This document shows positions 7,761 to 18,299 of a stretch of 64,000 bases of DNA, in pieces. How positions within the stretch are numbered: the first letter of the stretch is position 1; each line of letters starts with the position of its first letter. This DNA is from Antedon mediterranea (lineage: Eukaryota > Echinodermata > Crinoidea > Comatulida > Antedonidae): positions 1,860,001-1,924,000 of the forward strand of contig NC_092672.1 of the NCBI RefSeq assembly GCF_964355755.1. Direction: 5' to 3'. Position numbers and translations under genes: made by a program. A model generated the notes under the pieces. The model was not told the DNA's origin and did no database searches. It saw only the letters and a list, made by a program, of their open reading frames with translations.

Positions 7761-9949
7761 TCATCTACATCGAATTCATGTTCGACTAGATTTAGCCTTC
7801 TGTTTTGCTTGAAGTTTGATTTATTATTATGTGGTCTATTTGAATTATTGGGAGTCTTGGTGGGGCATTCCCTTGCGAAATGACCCTCCTCACCGCAGGA
7901 GAAACAGCCGGCCCCTCTCTCTGGAGATCTACGTCGAGCCGGGGATGGTTGCCTCTCGCGCGGCCTATCAAGGCGATCTAATACCTTGTCCATTTTCGAA
8001 CAAAGGGCCGAGACCTGTTCTTGCAATTCGTTTATTCGGGTGTTGGAAGCATGAACAGATTCCCGGTCCAGAGAACGATCTCGATATCGGGCACCATGGG
8101 GCGATTGCGGACGTGCAAAACGCACCACGCGCCGTTTATCCTCCCTTTTAGTTAATTCATTAATCCGCCCAAAGTCACCCTCAGCCTGCAAGTTGCACTC
8201 CTGAACACTAGGTTCTGGGTACACCTGGCAGACAGTGGATGGCTGAGGTGGAGTTTCTGGCAGATGTGTAGTTGGTGTTGAGGCCAATTTAGGTGTTATT
8301 ATTGGTTCATCGTTGACACTCTGGTGCCATTCGATAAGTCGGATAGCTTCAGGAATTGTTTTGGGCCGCTGCAGGCTAGCAAATTTGCCGCTTGGCCTAT
8401 CAACACACCCACGACAAAACTTTAAAGCTGCCATTTCTTGGATCCAATGATTGGTGGCCCCTTCACCCCCTTGCGTTCTATACGCCTTGGCTGCGGCTTT
8501 AAGCACTCTGGCTCCCCACTCACGTAGGGACTCCAGGTCTTTTTGGATAAGTTTCTCAAATTTTGCAGCCAGAAGAGATTGGTCTTGGGCGGAGCCAAAG
8601 TATTCGTTAAAACTAACGATGAGCCTCTCGTAAGAGACTGCACTACCATGCAAGGTCAGCAACGTTTGTAAGTACGCGGCTGCCTGGCCCCTCATGCTCA
8701 TGTGGAAAGCTTCCTTGCGTTCGGCCCTAGACCATCCATTAATCTGGGAAAATCCCTCAAATCTATCATGGAATATTCCCCAGTCGTCATCCCCACCGTG
8801 GAATTCTAGATGTTTTTGCGGCCTGAAAGGCTGTTGACCCCGATGATCACCGCGGCCCCACTCGTCCCGCAAGGGTAGGCGGTCAAGCCTATTCCTCTCG
8901 GGGCGAGGAGGTCGAAGGAATCGTCCGAGATCGTGCTCATAATTTTGATGATCATTTCTCCCACCATAATCACCCATCTGATAATTATCTCGGTTGATGT
9001 TTTGTAAGGGTGGTGGTGGTTGATTATAATTCATTCCAGGGGCGGAAGGATGACGAGGACGATAGCAATCGTTGTCCAGGTACCCCCGGTTGTAATTATC
9101 ACCTCCGTACCCATGGTCACCTTGAGGGTAGGAAGGTCGAGTTCCCCATGAGGGATCTCGGTTCTTATTTTGAGCAGTAGGGCGTTGAGGTAGGCCATGT
9201 TCAACAGCGGCATCCCCCCGTCCTACGTTGGTGTTACAATTTATTTCTTTTTCTCGATCCGAATGATCGGGAGGGTAGCCGTGTTCTACAGCTGGATAGC
9301 CATAAAAACCAGCCCCAACCCGGTCATAAGGATGGGCGTCTTCGTTTCCCCCAGCTCCCGTGCGAGCACATGTACTGGGAGACGGTGAAGTATCCACCAT
9401 GTGCACTCCAGAACGGTCAAGAGATCTACCCCGACCAGCAGCAACAGGGCCGCTGGTCGCAGTGTCACCCCTTCTCATTGGAGTACGTGGAAAAACCTCA
9501 TCGCCACCCGTATCGCCCGCCCGGTGGTTGTTGTGGAGCGTACGGGAATCTGGGTTGCTAGGCACGCTTGCCTGGTCTGCATAGCGTTGATCGCCTCCGG
9601 CCCCCGGATGCAAGGATGGGTCGCTCGGCAAAGGTGGTACGGGGGTGCAGGCCTGCTCGGGAGCTTGATCGTGCTCTCCCGAACCGTTACCAGCATCTCC
9701 ATACCCCCCAGTCGGCGGTCCCATTCTCACATACCGAGAGTTAATGGCATAGTCCATGTTAAAGGACAAAAAGTCGAACGAATTATCGCCGACTGCCCGT
9801 GCTAGATCTTGTGGGTTTGTGATATTCCCATAATTATCCCTGTAGGCCCTGATTTTCTCGGCCAAGGGTGGGGGTAAACCCTGTGGGAAATCTTTCGCCC
9901 TACGGACAAAGTTGATCTTAAAAGGTATTGGTTCGATGGTTTTTGGCAT
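7739..9949 (-). CDS. gag: Gag polyprotein
   Basis: 736 residues from an ATG at 9949. Residues 1-75 may be a small folded N-terminal region. Residues 76-375 are long, low-complexity and rich in Gly, Pro, Asp, Arg and Tyr; they include PSAP at 301-304, a possible late-domain-like motif. Residues about 380-545 match the gypsy-type capsid region (GDDDW, then helical blocks around FNEYFGS and AIRLIEWHQS). Residues 636-662 could form a coiled coil. A CCHC zinc knuckle follows (C682, C685, H690, C695) in a basic context, the nucleocapsid signature for RNA binding. The gag stop overlaps the pol frame. A strong splice acceptor ends two bases before the ATG. Gag would package element RNA into particles in the cytoplasm. 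Confidence 0.93.
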   Translation of the reverse strand: MPKTIEPIPFKINFVRRAKDFPQGLPPPLAEKIRAYRDNYGNITNPQDLARAVGDNSFDFLSFNMDYAINSRYVRMGPPTGGYGDAGNGSGEHDQAPEQACTPVPPLPSDPSLHPGAGGDQRYADQASVPSNPDSRTLHNNHRAGDTGGDEVFPRTPMRRGDTATSGPVAAGRGRSLDRSGVHMVDTSPSPSTCARTGAGGNEDAHPYDRVGAGFYGYPAVEHGYPPDHSDREKEINCNTNVGRGDAAVEHGLPQRPTAQNKNRDPSWGTRPSYPQGDHGYGGDNYNRGYLDNDCYRPRHPSAPGMNYNQPPPPLQNINRDNYQMGDYGGRNDHQNYEHDLGRFLRPPRPERNRLDRLPLRDEWGRGDHRGQQPFRPQKHLEFHGGDDDWGIFHDRFEGFSQINGWSRAERKEAFHMSMRGQAAAYLQTLLTLHGSAVSYERLIVSFNEYFGSAQDQSLLAAKFEKLIQKDLESLREWGARVLKAAAKAYRTQGGEGATNHWIQEMAALKFCRGCVDRPSGKFASLQRPKTIPEAIRLIEWHQSVNDEPIITPKLASTPTTHLPETPPQPSTVCQVYPEPSVQECNLQAEGDFGRINELTKREDKRRVVRFARPQSPHGARYRDRSLDRESVHASNTRINELQEQVSALCSKMDKVLDRLDRPRERQPSPARRRSPERGAGCFSCGEEGHFARECPTKTPNNSNRPHNNKSNFKQNRRLNLVEHEFDVDEEDSLND

Positions 9950-12334
9950 CCCTGGAAGATAAGAAAAATCCTTCCCAATTAGTTTTATTCTTCATTTATA
10001 GGCCTGGTAAGTACTCCCGTCCCCCCGTGCATCCAACCAGCGAGCGGAGGTAGCATCGGTCTGATGCTGTTTCGATGATTATTTTTGCGTCTCACTCGTT
10101 GGGTGCCCAGAGAGAACAGGGGTAGTACCAGCCCAATACACACCTAGCGCTAATCACAGTTCAATCAAATATAATTACAATGTAAGGGTTACCTCCCCCA
10201 TCACAAAAATTTTAGCTAATTATGTGTACATATAATGATTTATGGGCACTCACATTATGCCACGAAAATAAAATAAAAGGACTACACAAATAGTACAGGT
10301 TAATGAAAAGAATATATGATATACAAGGCATGTGATAAGAGATACAAATCGTTACCAGATGTTATTATAGCCAAGTGTCAATGACATGGGCAAAACAAAA
10401 CATTACAGATTACACACTGTGACAGTTAAGAATCGAAATTCATACAAGACATGTTGAAAAATAATCATGATAAGAATAAGAACATACAAGAACATGCGAA
10501 AATAAATGAGACAAGACACGGAAAAAATTTTATTTTGAAAGAAAAAGGCATACAAGACATATAAATAATTCTAGGCAAAAACCTAAGATAATCAATAAAT
10601 AAATAAATATGCCTAAAGTATCACAAAAAATAATATTCTAACCAAAAATCAATAAATATTAATAAAATAAATATAGGTACCGGCCTAGCCTGTACCCTAC
10701 AAAATAATTCAATTCAAAAAATCTATGCTAAATAAATAGTACTGTACACTAATTCAAGACATACTAAAAATAATAACAACAGGAATAATTAAGCCTATGC
10801 ATAATTACCCCAAAAAATTAAAATAAATCATGAAAATAATAGGTAGGAAATTCAACTAGAATAACCACCTAATAAATAAAACATCGTCTAACTAAAACAA
10901 TAAAAATTTACTAAATAATTTTACGTCGAAAATAGTTCAATAAAAATAAAATAAATCAATCGGAAAATAACTTAATTCCAAGCAAACAATATACACGAAT
11001 GAATAAATAAATAAATAATAATCCTAATGTCATTCCCACCCAAGTGGGAGAGACAAAATAACTATAATCTAACTACCCCGCGATAGCACAGGCCAGAAAA
11101 TTCCAGCACGTCTATCGTCAGGCCATAAATCAATCCAGACAATACACAGACCGGGAGACGAGCTCTCCGTTCTGCATAAAACTAAAATCTAAAAATAGTA
11201 AGGAGTATCCCTATATTATTCTACCAATCAGAATACAGTACTCACCTAGCGTCATCATCGAAAGTCGTAAACAACTGTTGACCTCGTTGATGCAAGCAGC
11301 TATCCGCGAGGGTAGCAAGCGAATGCGTGCTCGCGATTGGCTAGCGATGAATCACACGTGAGAAGACTGATAGGCAGAAAGTTGCTGTTTGCTCAGGAAT
11401 GGCGGCATTCTCAAAGCAACGGCAGTGTAGATAAACTACTGTTTAACCCCGTTGTTCGTGAACACAAGTCGCCAAACCCGAGTCGGATTACCCTAACAAG
11501 CAACACCCTCCAATAACCTCGTTCTGTTGGTCGTAGGTTATGGTAGTGTAATTTAAGGATTAAAAATAATGATAATAAAAATCGTGGATTTGAATAAGCT
11601 AATAAATAATCAAAATACGCGAGAGATGCCAACCACAAAAAATGGCGTCACTCACTAAAAAATTGTTTCGAAATTAAATTTAATATTTTTCCTACAAATT
11701 ATAAATTTGCTAATTATTATGTTTTGTACATTTTTCCAATAATATTCTGAATCACGGGCCAGACATATTCATTGTTCTGGAATCACGGGCCCAGTGCGTT
11801 AAACATACAATAAAAAACGCTGTTCCATGTTCACGTGCATGGTATGTACGTAGCTTCGGCTAGGTCACGGGCCCAGGGCCCAGCCACATCGCTACACACA
11901 CTAATATCTTTTTCGGATCATTAGGAAATAAAAAATGTACCTATCCGAAGAATCAGAGTACAAATGGGTCCCCCATAAATATACTGTCTGACAATTCGGA
12001 TTACGGCACAAATCCAAGACGGAGAAATAATAATATAATTTACTATAAACAACTCCCGACGGCTCGACCCCATCGATCGGACGAAACCTGCAGGCACGAC
12101 AGCAGATTTCGGCCGCGAGACGGAGACGAGTCGTTGACGAGGTGGGAGATGGGTAGTGGGACGTGCTGCCCAGCAAACACAGAGGTCGTTCCTCCAGCAT
12201 TGCCTCTGGGCAACACCACAGGGCGAAACGAGATGTGCGAACTAGAACAACACTCCTACCTTCCCAAACAGCTACACGCGGTTGACAGTGTCCCCCGCCG
12301 AGGCAAAAGGAACACCAGTTTACCTCGTCGCCAT
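9950..12334 (-). other. Long 5' leader, probably intron-containing
   Basis: 2.4 kb between the 5' LTR and gag, with several short frames but no protein I can support. The minus strand ends TTTTTCTTATCTTCCAG at 9952, an excellent acceptor, followed by GG and the gag ATG. Good donors are CTAG/GTGAGTAC at 11245 and TTAG/GTGAGTAC inside the LTR at 12420. Splicing 12420 to 9952 would remove 2469 bases and the upstream ATGs. The middle part is very A/T-rich. Confidence 0.6.
12318..12333 (-). other. Primer-binding site
   Basis: One base after the 5' LTR the minus strand reads TGGCGACGAGGTAAAC. The leading TGG matches the CCA end of a tRNA, as expected for priming of reverse transcription. I have not assigned the tRNA. 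Confidence 0.65.
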
Positions 12335-12654
12335 TAAAGAGACTGTTTATGTTTACTTATTAACCTAGGAGGACAATTAAGTCTCTTCGGTGTAACTACA
12401 CACTCATCATTTGTACTCACCTAATCCTTTCTAGGCTGGTACGTGATGGGTATAGTTTGTGTCCTTCTTTGGTTGTGTCTTCGCTTCAAGAGAGAGAGTT
12501 TTGCCTCTCGCACATTCAACGCCTGGGGCTGGTCGTGACGTATCTCGCCACTGGCCAGTCCCAGGGCCGGATTCGGGGGTTGAGTGCGCGTAGGCCCGGC
12601 GATTGGCTGTGACGTATAGATGACGTAACCACTAGCCAATCGCCAGGCACTACA
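12335..12654 (-). repeat. 5' LTR (right copy)
   Basis: Matches the left LTR. CRE-like sites fall at 12536-12542, 12610-12616 and 12621-12627. A near-ideal splice donor, GTGAGTAC, starts at 12420 on the minus strand. The LTR also supplies 77 codons and a stop (TAG at 12423-12421) to the interrupted carboxypeptidase frame. Confidence 0.93.
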
Positions 12655-12821
12655 TCTCCCCAGTACAAGGACTGATGGATAGATCTCTTCACCAGTCGGT
12701 ATGATTTGGTTGGCTGGTAACAGGAATCCATAATCACCAGTATCTCGTAGCTCCACCACGTATGAGTAGTTGGTTCCTAAGACACCACACGCCCAGTCAA
12801 GACTGGAACCTGAAGAAGCAT
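12655..12821 (-). CDS. Carboxypeptidase last exon, interrupted by the LTR element
   Basis: Starts after CTTACTGCAG and encodes the catalytic-Glu segment (YVVELRDTGDYGFLLPA) and the IIPTGEEIYPS C-terminal part. At 12655 it runs into the LTR, which replaces the last six residues with a 77-codon tail. With the element and one TCTC copy removed, the frame continues at 358 as YGLDKY and stops at 340-338. Confidence 0.93.
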
Positions 12822-13253
12822 CTGCAGTAAGAAGAACGATCACACAGATTATAAACTTGAAAACATCATGACTGATGAATCATTTTCATGAATTTACGTT
12901 TAGGCCTAGGAATCAGATTTTAAAAACCTTGCATCATGCAAATTCTCGCCTTGGTGGCTTATTCGAGATATGTAAAGATAAATATACTGTATACCCTTGT
13001 GAAGTCGTCTATGTATTGTGATTATATTCCCTTCTTTTCAGTACCGGTACAGCAGAAAACGACCCCACATTACATCAAGCAAGTATCAAGCAAGGATGAT
13101 TCCATATTTAATACATCTTAGAATGTGACATAAACATGGCATAATTGTAAACTTACACAATGTTTCAGCCAATGGACCGGATGTATATTCTTTCCCATGA
13201 ACCTTCTTGATTTCCGCTACAGCCTCATTTCCAAGAGCAAGCTACAGAAATGG

Positions 13254-13616
13254 TTAAAGGCCCATTTACACTAGGAGGATAACGATCGACGATAAATAGA
13301 CAAATGTGCATTTTTCATACATAAAACAAAAGAAATATAAAAACTTTTCATTGTAGAACTATAGAATAACCATCTATGCTTCCTTTGATGAAAATGATAT
13401 TTTCACACGACAATACAATGATTTTATTGTTTTTATTTATCATGACGTCTGATTTGATTGGAATTTTAAAAATATTATTTTTATCAAAGACAGCATAAAT
13501 GATTATCCTATAGTTCTAGAACGAAAACCTTTCTAAATTTACTTTGTTTTATGTAAAAAAAAAATGCATGTTTATTTATCGTCCATCGTTATCGTCCTAG
13601 TGTAAATGGGCCTTAA
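13254..13616. mobile_element. TTAA-flanked foldback MITE
   Basis: About 355 bp forming one long hairpin. The left end AGGCCCATTTACACTAGGA is mirrored by TCCTAGTGTAAATGGGCC on the right, and the arms continue inward (ATAACGATCGACGATAAATA against TTTATCGTCCATCGTTAT). TTAA lies at 13254-13257 and 13613-13616. It is in carboxypeptidase intron 7, starting about 12 bases from the exon 8 acceptor. Confidence 0.85.
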
Positions 13617-13828
13617 TACTGGACGTTACAAAATGTACAATGACCATTTTAATGTGACAGGCCTTGCCTAGACAGGCTAATATTTTATATTAGGCCTTGT
13701 ATAGCCTAGATAATTCTTATATTTCCCTGACGTCACCGTTTATATTTATAGTGAGTCTATTTAACGTGCAGCGCATGCGCTCTCCACACTGTACGCTCAG
13801 ATCTGGTTCGTCACGCGAGATGATATAT

Positions 13829-15201
13829 TTAAAGTGGAGCTCCACCCAGAAAATTACTATTTTTCATACATTTCAACTATTATTTAAAAATATCATCCCT
13901 TATACTTCATATTTTTTTGAATTTTTTTTCAATGAGTACGATTTTCTTGAAAATCACGCCTTTTTGCGTTTTGGGGGGATACCTTGTAATTTCCTATTCT
14001 TTTACATGCAAAAGGGGGGTATATTTGAATAATCCTAAAAAATTCATTTCTTCACCAAAAAAAAAATGTAAAATGTAAATTTATGTAATTTTTCCAGATC
14101 TTTCTATTTCTGGTATCTTTATCACGTATACATTGCGCAATTTTGCGTAAATAGACACTTTCCCCCGTTCGGGTCCAATTGGGTTTTTTATTTTGCTAGG
14201 GAGTACGATCACGTGACATTTTTCACAATCGCACTACTGCAGCTGGCGATCTGTTATTTTGTCGCGATGTTATTTTTGACGGGCGAAAAGTATATTAAAA
14301 CATTCTGAATGTGACCCTATTATATTTCACAGTGTAATAATGTGATTATGAGACTATTACTAAAATGTCAAATTTAACGAGATTTGAGAAAGACGTGGCT
14401 ATACAGTATATTCAATAAAGCTAGGCCTAGGCCTACTAGAGTGTAGGTATGTACCGATCCTGCGTGGCCTCTAGCTAGGCTAGGCTGACAGCAGTGAAGT
14501 TTGTTTTGCTGGCACCCGACCTTGGCCTACCCATGGGCCATGATAGGGTGCCTGAATAGTTGCTTTTCAGTCAGGTCTAAGCTTGCACATCGCTTTACTA
14601 CTCTTGTTCTGTATACTATAGGATTTTGTGTTTCACAATTCTTAATGTGCGAGAAAACCCAGGAACGATAAATGGGGGCGAAACGACCATGCCTATGAAT
14701 ACATAGGCCTCTAGACAAAAATTCAAGGCTAGCTAGGCTGAGCACACGGCTGAGCTAGGCCTAGCCCTAGCTTAAAGTTAAAAGCAATCTGATAAGATTA
14801 TTATGCTGTTGTTGTACAGTGAAAATCATGAGGTTACATGTAAATTATACTGACATTCTTATCGGAAATATTACTTAGGCCTAAACAAATCGTATTAATT
14901 GTGTGTATAAAATTTATTCCCCATTTTTCGACACATAATTTACCCAAGGGGAGACATTTCATCAATGCGTTGAACGGCGACTAAAACGCGTCAGTCGCTA
15001 AGTGTATTGTAAACTAATAACCCCTAAGTTACTGAAAAACTGTAATGTGTTAAAAAACACTATTTTCTGACCGATTTTTTAGAAATGAGTTTTTGGAAAA
15101 TATTTCCGTATTTTTCCTGTTTTTTTTTATGTAATCACTTTCAATTAAACATACTTAAACATAATATAAGCTGAGAATGTCTGAGTGTAGCTCCACTTTA
15201 A
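13829..15201. mobile_element. TTAA-flanked 1.37-kb non-autonomous element
   Basis: TTAA at 13829-13832 and 15198-15201 bounds inverted ends: TTAAAGTGGAGCTCCACC on the left and, on the other strand at the right, TTAAAGTGGAGCTACACT. No transposase frame is seen inside. TTAA targets and short inverted ends suggest a piggyBac-type non-autonomous element. It fills most of intron 7 of the carboxypeptidase gene. Confidence 0.65.
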
Positions 15202-16872
15202 GTTAAGTTTAAAAGTTAGGCCTATGTGCTCACTTGTTGATCTGCGCCTTTTGGTGCTGGGGCAGCAGCAGAGTACGACCATGGTGCAAGCCAGAGCTGT
15301 GTATAGCTGTGCCAGTCTACATACACGGACTTCTTGCGTCTCAAATTTTCTAGATATTCAGTTACCAATTTGACTTCAATCTCTGAGTTTGGTTCACTCC
15401 CTCGGTATGTGAGTGTACACGGCCATGTACTGGCTCCCTCACCTGTAAATTTGTTAAAAAGATGATCGTTGAAAATGTTTTGCGTTAGCTTAGTGCAGTG
15501 AAAAGTTGCATATTACAAGAATACATTTGTAATGTTTAATTTACGTATGCCCCTACTTGAATGTATTAACTTATATTATATAACACCTAAATAAATTCTA
15601 AACTTCTTACGAAAGTTATTTTTTAAAAATCGAAAGTAAGGAAAAGAAATATAGTAAAGAACATTATTGTATTGTAGTATTACATCCCCATTCATAGGGC
15701 CAGTTTCTGTTGGGGTCAGTTCCCATGCACGGTGTGCCCGGATTCGGGGATCGAGTTTTACGCCAAAGACGATCCTAAAAAAATGTTGAAAAAAGATTGT
15801 GTTAGATAATACCATCAATAGTTTTCATTATCAACACATCTTTGTATTCTCTACAGCTTGCTTAGGCCTACTATATTCGTTTGCCTATTCTTACCACGTA
15901 TGTGGTTCTGAAAATAACTTTTGAGTTTCTGGGCGTTGTTGCTGACTAATAAAGATACTAAAAGAATGATTTTATGATAAATTATTATAATGGAAAAGAT
16001 GATGCTGTAAAATGTTGTGATGAGGATACTTAAAACATACTTATTTATTTCATTTCAACAATATTTTATGAGGATGGTGATGATATTAAAAAGTAAAAAC
16101 GATGGTAATGATACTCTAAAGTAGCGTCACTGCAAGTTCATTCATTCATCAGTGGAAAATTACTTCTATTTATTGTCATTTGGATATAGGCCTATACATA
16201 GAATGATGTATTATTTAATATGTTTCGTAACTCTGTACCACGATATTGATCATGGAAAAGGTGCTATGACGTAATTGCCAGAAGATTAATTTACATAATA
16301 TGTCCGGTGGTAAAAAAGTACATAGCTAAAGATTGCTGATACTTTCAGTCGCAAAGTTTTTATATTTTCAAGCAAATTTATTCCAAAGTATGCAATAATC
16401 AAATACAGATGTTACTCAAGCTGCTACGGTATTACACTAATTTGTAGGCAATGTAATGTGATGATTATTGTGAGCATAACATAAGAAAGTTGACTATAGG
16501 ATGTAGGCAGTTATTTGTTCTAATCTTGGGGACTTACCCCGCTCCATGTGTACGCATAGCCGTCCACATTGAGTGAAGGCACTATCAGCCAATCCAAGCC
16601 GTCCAGAAGACGTACTTCCTCGGCGCTACCGGCAACATAATTCTCAAGTAGCTATAAGATAAAAGGCATTATTAAAGCTATGTGGCGGGGGTAGGGGGGG
16701 GGGGGTGGTGATTGTGAAGAAAGATAAAGATAACAATTTGTCTGTAATCTGAAGACTATCAAACCACGTGGATAGACAGTATATAGTAAGATTAAATATA
16801 CTGTAAACAACATTATAAGTACAACATTTTCAACAAAAACATTTTTTTTTTTAAATAAAACAAACTTCTTAC

Positions 16873-16958
16873 TCTGTTGGTGAAATACATCACTGTAGCG
16901 GGTGAAATCCATTCTCTTCCCATTCAACTGGTTTTCCTTGATTACCAGATCCCTTTAT
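16873..16958 (-). CDS. Carboxypeptidase exon 4 with internal deletion
   Basis: Starts IKGSGNQGKPV and ends GREWISPATVMYFTNR in a different frame. Between them the block of about eight residues with the first zinc-binding His of the HxxE motif is missing. The exon is 86 bases; 105 would restore phase at both ends, so 19 bases are lost. Without this histidine the enzyme should be inactive. Confidence 0.75.
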
Positions 16959-17119
16959 CTATTGTATTAAGTTTTAGAAAATTTCTTAAGAAATAATAAG
17001 AATAATAATAATATTATTGCATTGCAATCTGGGATGACGTAATAAACGTCTGTCTTACTAAGCGGGCAACAGCATTTGTAGACGTTGCAGGACCCATACT
17101 CGGTTATTAGGAAGAGTTC

Positions 17120-17201
17120 AAAAGTTTGACAGAAAATGGTATGATATGACGTTATCTTTTCCATTTGTTCATAAAGTTTGATAGTGTAGACAGAGCTTTA
17201 G
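17120..17201. mobile_element. MITE family A, diverged copy
   Basis: The right end, AAGTTTGATAGTGTAGACAGAGCTTT, matches the shared terminus of the family described at 40203-40352; the left half is poorly preserved. It lies in carboxypeptidase intron 3, next to exon 3. Confidence 0.5.
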
Positions 17202-17446
17202 GGTTCCTCATACCTTTATTCCTCCAATTGGTCTGCCTTTATACGAATTACCAATTGTAAATGCTTCTGTTATCCCTGGGTACGCGGCTACCATATCTTT
17301 AATCCATTGCTGAATCTAGATTTTAAAAAAAAGAACTATTTTTAGTCATATCCGGTTTCCTATTATCTACTAATATGAAAAAAATGAATTTCAAAAATTA
17401 TGTATTTTTGACACATTTTGAAGTTGTATGTAAATACTGTTCTTAC

Positions 17447-17752
17447 CTCGTCGTACGTATGATACTTAGCATCGTCAAATGACGCTAGTCACTACTGGTC
17501 ACGCGGTCAACCATTCTCTGGTCATCTATAACTTTCTGGACATCATCCATCATCACATCAAATTCTAGGCCAGCAGCTTCAAGAAGTGTTTTGACATAGT
17601 GTTGTTCTTGTGGTTTTACCATGATGTCAACTGGTCTGGAGAGGACTCGTGTAGATTGCCAAAACTCCACTCTGTCTCCAAGTCGTTTTTCCATTTTATG
17701 CATCAGGTTCAGCTCACGTTCAGAATTTAACGTCACGCGGAAAACTTTATAA
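17447..17752 (-). CDS. Carboxypeptidase exon 2 (propeptide) with a frameshift
   Basis: Encodes the activation peptide (VFRVTLNSE ... WQSTRVLSRPVDIMV ... LLEAAGLEFDVMMDD). The frame reaches a TAG at 17487-17485, but the expected junction SFDDAKYHTYDE continues in another frame from 17478 to the donor at 17446. Exon length is 306, whereas phases at both ends require 307 or 304, so one base lost or two gained explains it. Confidence 0.8.
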
Positions 17753-18143
17753 CTGATTAATAGAAGAACGATGATTTTTTACAAAAGCACGAGAGAGAAT
17801 GGATGGAGCATGCAAGGAAGCAAAGAAAATAAAGCTGACATGATATGGTCATGTGCTCCGTTTAAATGATGATCACACGTAGGCCTACACAAGCCAAAAT
17901 TGCACTTAGAAAACCTCAGCAAAAGATCAATAAAATGACAAGCATTCAGAGAAACCAAACTGTTCACACACGCTAAAAAACGCACAGATAACACGCGCGC
18001 GCGGTATCTAAACGACGATCTAGCATTCATATGACATGTTTTGTGACTATAGTGACATGTTTTGTTAATATCTAATAAATAGACGTTTTTCGTTAAGATT
18101 TTTTTTGTAAACTTTGTTTAGAAGTTTCAATTATTATACTTAC

Positions 18144-18220
18144 CCATCATAGCGCGTTTGTTCAGCAACCACGAGCGCAGCCAAGAGGCATAGCACAGCA
18201 ACCGTTTTGTAATAATTCAT
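18144..18220 (-). CDS. Carboxypeptidase exon 1 (signal peptide)
   Basis: ATG at 18220 opens a short basic start and a hydrophobic run ending near Ala19, a typical secretory signal. The exon ends in phase 2 at a GTAAGT donor. Codon phase joins exon 2 as Gly-Tyr-Lys-Val-Phe-Arg-Val. Confidence 0.85.
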
Positions 18221-18299
18221 TGTTACCCCTGTGACATCAACTACTCTTATGAACTGTAAGTTTTGTATATTACAGAATGTATTCATTATAATCATTATA

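Larger units (their letters stand above)
363..12654 (-). mobile_element. Ty3/gypsy LTR retrotransposon with PHD-finger Pol and a third ORF
   Basis: A 12,292-bp element on the minus strand, bounded by 320-bp direct repeats (363-682 and 12335-12654) that look identical by eye. It is flanked by TCTC on both sides (359-362 and 12655-12658), a 4-bp target duplication; a 5-bp ATCTC reading is also possible. In element order: 5' LTR, primer-binding site, 2.4-kb leader, gag, -1 frameshift site, pol (protease, RT, RNase H, integrase, PHD finger), ORF3, 1.3-kb 3' noncoding region, polypurine tract, 3' LTR. The order RT-RNase H-integrase and the GPY/F-like module mark Ty3/gypsy. No chromodomain or envelope was seen. 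All three ORFs are open and the LTRs match, so insertion is recent and the element may be active. It is visibly more GC-rich than the host DNA. Confidence 0.95.
338..18220 (-). pseudogene. Carboxypeptidase A-like (M14A) gene, disrupted
   Basis: Nine exons: 18144-18220, 17447-17752, 17214-17315, 16873-16958, 16538-16651, 15684-15774, 15234-15442, 13157-13241, and a last exon 12655-12821 continuing at 338-358. It encodes a secreted zinc exopeptidase precursor: signal peptide (MNYYKTVAVLCLLAALVVA), activation propeptide (exon 2), then the catalytic domain. Visible family residues: E72 equivalent (REWISPAT), R127 (WRKTRS), N144-R145 (DPNRNW), H196 (DWHSYTQ), Y248 (across exons 8/9) and E270 (VVELRDTG). 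Leu at the position-255 equivalent (GSSLDW) suggests A-type preference for hydrophobic C-termini. Lesions: a frameshift late in exon 2, about 19 bases missing in exon 4 including the H69 zinc ligand, and the retrotransposon in the last exon. Restoring 1 and 19 bases gives 426 codons including the stop, a normal family length. One or both small lesions could be assembly errors. Confidence 0.85.

Noticed and set aside
11411-12200. Short minus-strand frames in the retrotransposon leader
   Set aside because: 75 and 99 codons, no recognisable domains, inside the proposed intron.
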